NCBI GenBank assembly: GCA_024635465.1 | Contig: JAGXIS010000130.1 | Coordinates: 1 to 7,548 of the forward strand | DNA: 7,548 nucleotides | Source of the DNA: Bacteroidota bacterium | GTDB lineage: Bacteria; Bacteroidota; Rhodothermia; Balneolales; Balneolaceae | Reading direction: 5' to 3' | Part shown: positions 6,287-7,548 of the stretch, one piece after another | Numbering within the stretch: the stretch's first letter is position 1 | How the letters are laid out: every line of letters starts with the position of its first letter | Position numbers and translations under genes: made by a program | Notes under the pieces: generated by a model | What the model saw: the letters and a program-made list of their open reading frames with translations, nothing else | What the model was told of the DNA's origin: nothing | Database searches by the model: none

Positions 6287-7548
6287 ATGAACCTATCGAG
6301 AAAAACATTGTTGTTAACACTTCTCTTTTATCATCTCATCCCGGTCGCGATGGCTCAGCAAGAGTATCAAATACCGGAGATAACAGTTGAGGCACAGATC
6401 CTTAGTGACGGAACCATCGAACTGTCAGAGGACAGACACTATCGATTTCAGGGTTCATTCAGTTGGGCAGATTATCGACTGCCCAGGGAAGGTTTTGATG
6501 AGATGCGTAATATCCGGGTGAGTGAGCAGGGGCAGGATTACCAGCTTACGGACAGCGGTGAACCGGGGACTTATACGGTTACTGAAATCGACGATGAAGT
6601 TGTAATTACCTGGCATTATGAAGCTGTGGATACGGAACGCACATTCACAGTCTCCTATGATCTGGACGGTGCCATTCTGCACGGCCCTGAATGGAGTGAG
6701 TTCTTCTGGACATGGATCGGTTCGGGCAGAGAAAAGAGCACACCTGATTTTGAGGTTTCGATCGGTTTCCCGGCGGAACTGTCTCCAGACTCACTCTACT
6801 TTTGGAGTAGAACTCCCGCAGATTTGATTGAATTATCCCATGAGGGATCTCAACTTTCGATCCGCGGACAAAATATTTCGAGTTCCCAATCTGTACCGGT
6901 CCGGATTTTAATGCCTGTTTCCCTTTTTGATACAAATACGATCACGAATAGAGAGCCGACTATCCAACTTGATAGAATCATCGTTGAAGAAAATGAAATC
7001 GCTGAAAGGGAGGAGCGTCGAGCAGAAAGAAGGGCGGTTGTTGCAGAGCTTGCACCGGGAATTACCATGCTATTATCACTTGTCAGTATTGGAATCATCA
7101 TTTTTCTATATCGGCGATACGGGAAAAGATACCAAACAACCACCTATTCGACTGTTTCTACCACTATGGTTCCGGGTAGAGCAGAACCCGCACTGGTCGG
7201 AAGATTGCTCTCTTTTTATCAAACCCATTCAATCCATTTAACAGCTACACTTTTTGACCTGGCCAGAAGAGGCTGGTACACACTTGAAGAGGAGCAGACC
7301 GAGAAGAAATGGTATCAGTCGAAACCGGTCACAGAATTTGTAGTTACCGCTACAGAACAGCCGTCGGAAGAGACACTGGAAGAATGGGAGAGAATGGTTG
7401 TGGACTATGTGAATAGCCGCCTGCAACAAGGTAAATCGAAACTATCTGAGGTCTTTGGCAGCAGTGATTCATCTACTATGAAATGGTATCCGACTTGGTC
7501 GAAAGAAGTCGCCAGCGCATTTAAAGAGCGTAAATGGAAAGATGAAGA
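6287..7548 (+). CDS. DUF2207-family membrane protein (3' end cut by window)
   Basis: The frame is open from the ATG at 6287 to the window edge, giving 420 codons. A signal peptide covers about 1-23 (hydrophobic core from L8, ending VAMA before QQ). The extracytoplasmic region to about 227 is beta-rich and includes EITVEAQILSDGTIELSEDR and, later, ILHGPEWSEFFWTWIG, in keeping with the N-terminal part of DUF2207 proteins. A strongly charged stretch follows (about 232-250, EENEIAEREERRAERR). A transmembrane helix lies at about 257-275, then YRRYGKR as the inner-face charge. The cytoplasmic part has VPGRAEPALVGRLL and LTATLFDLARRGWYTLEE, close to the family pattern of a Pro-rich start followed by a small winged-helix-like segment. 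Family members usually run beyond 500 residues, so a C-terminal part is missing. The biochemical role of the family is not established. It begins 66 bp after the TolC gene on the same strand; co-transcription is possible but unproven. Confidence 0.75.
   Translation, partial: MNLSRKTLLLTLLFYHLIPVAMAQQEYQIPEITVEAQILSDGTIELSEDRHYRFQGSFSWADYRLPREGFDEMRNIRVSEQGQDYQLTDSGEPGTYTVTEIDDEVVITWHYEAVDTERTFTVSYDLDGAILHGPEWSEFFWTWIGSGREKSTPDFEVSIGFPAELSPDSLYFWSRTPADLIELSHEGSQLSIRGQNISSSQSVPVRILMPVSLFDTNTITNREPTIQLDRIIVEENEIAEREERRAERRAVVAELAPGITMLLSLVSIGIIIFLYRRYGKRYQTTTYSTVSTTMVPGRAEPALVGRLLSFYQTHSIHLTATLFDLARRGWYTLEEEQTEKKWYQSKPVTEFVVTATEQPSEETLEEWERMVVDYVNSRLQQGKSKLSEVFGSSDSSTMKWYPTWSKEVASAFKERKWKDE

Noticed and set aside
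6645..7241. Several open frames of about 70-105 codons on both strands inside the DUF2207 gene
   Set aside because: They overlap one another and a long frame with signal peptide, transmembrane helix and family motifs. They have no domain features of their own.

Overview
The window suggests a member of the Bacteroidota or a close relative such as Balneolota/Rhodothermota. None of the five protein starts has a Shine-Dalgarno sequence. The tRNA gene is preceded by a clean TAnnTTTG promoter element, typical of that group. The proteins (long PolX, MacB-type permease, TolC, DUF2207) suit a Gram-negative cell with two membranes. The species assignment is inference.

Left part (1-1624, minus strand): nearly all of a PolX-type DNA repair polymerase. 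It has helix-hairpin-helix motifs, the polymerase X catalytic core and a C-terminal PHP nuclease domain, and the window edge cuts off its last few tens of residues. It is divergent from a tRNA-Leu(GAG) gene (1777-1860), which has its own promoter and a strong intrinsic terminator (1869-1901). The 152-bp gap between them also holds a short stretch that reads like a tRNA D-arm.

Middle part (2125-6220, plus strand): three genes form an operon-like efflux set: an inner-membrane-anchored periplasmic adaptor (HlyD/MacA type), a MacB-type ABC permease without an ATPase domain, and a TolC-like outer-membrane channel. The permease and TolC genes overlap by 8 bp. Together they would make a tripartite pump across both membranes, but the ATP-binding subunit it needs is not in the window. 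Sampled stretches of this block are more AT-rich than polX and much of the last gene.

Right part (6287-7548, plus strand): the first 420 codons of a secreted and membrane-anchored DUF2207-family protein of unknown function, cut by the window edge.

I see no CRISPR array, insertion sequence, phage gene or clearly new system. The points most worth a second look are the missing ATPase, the base-composition shift just downstream of a tRNA gene, and the D-arm-like fragment beside that tRNA.
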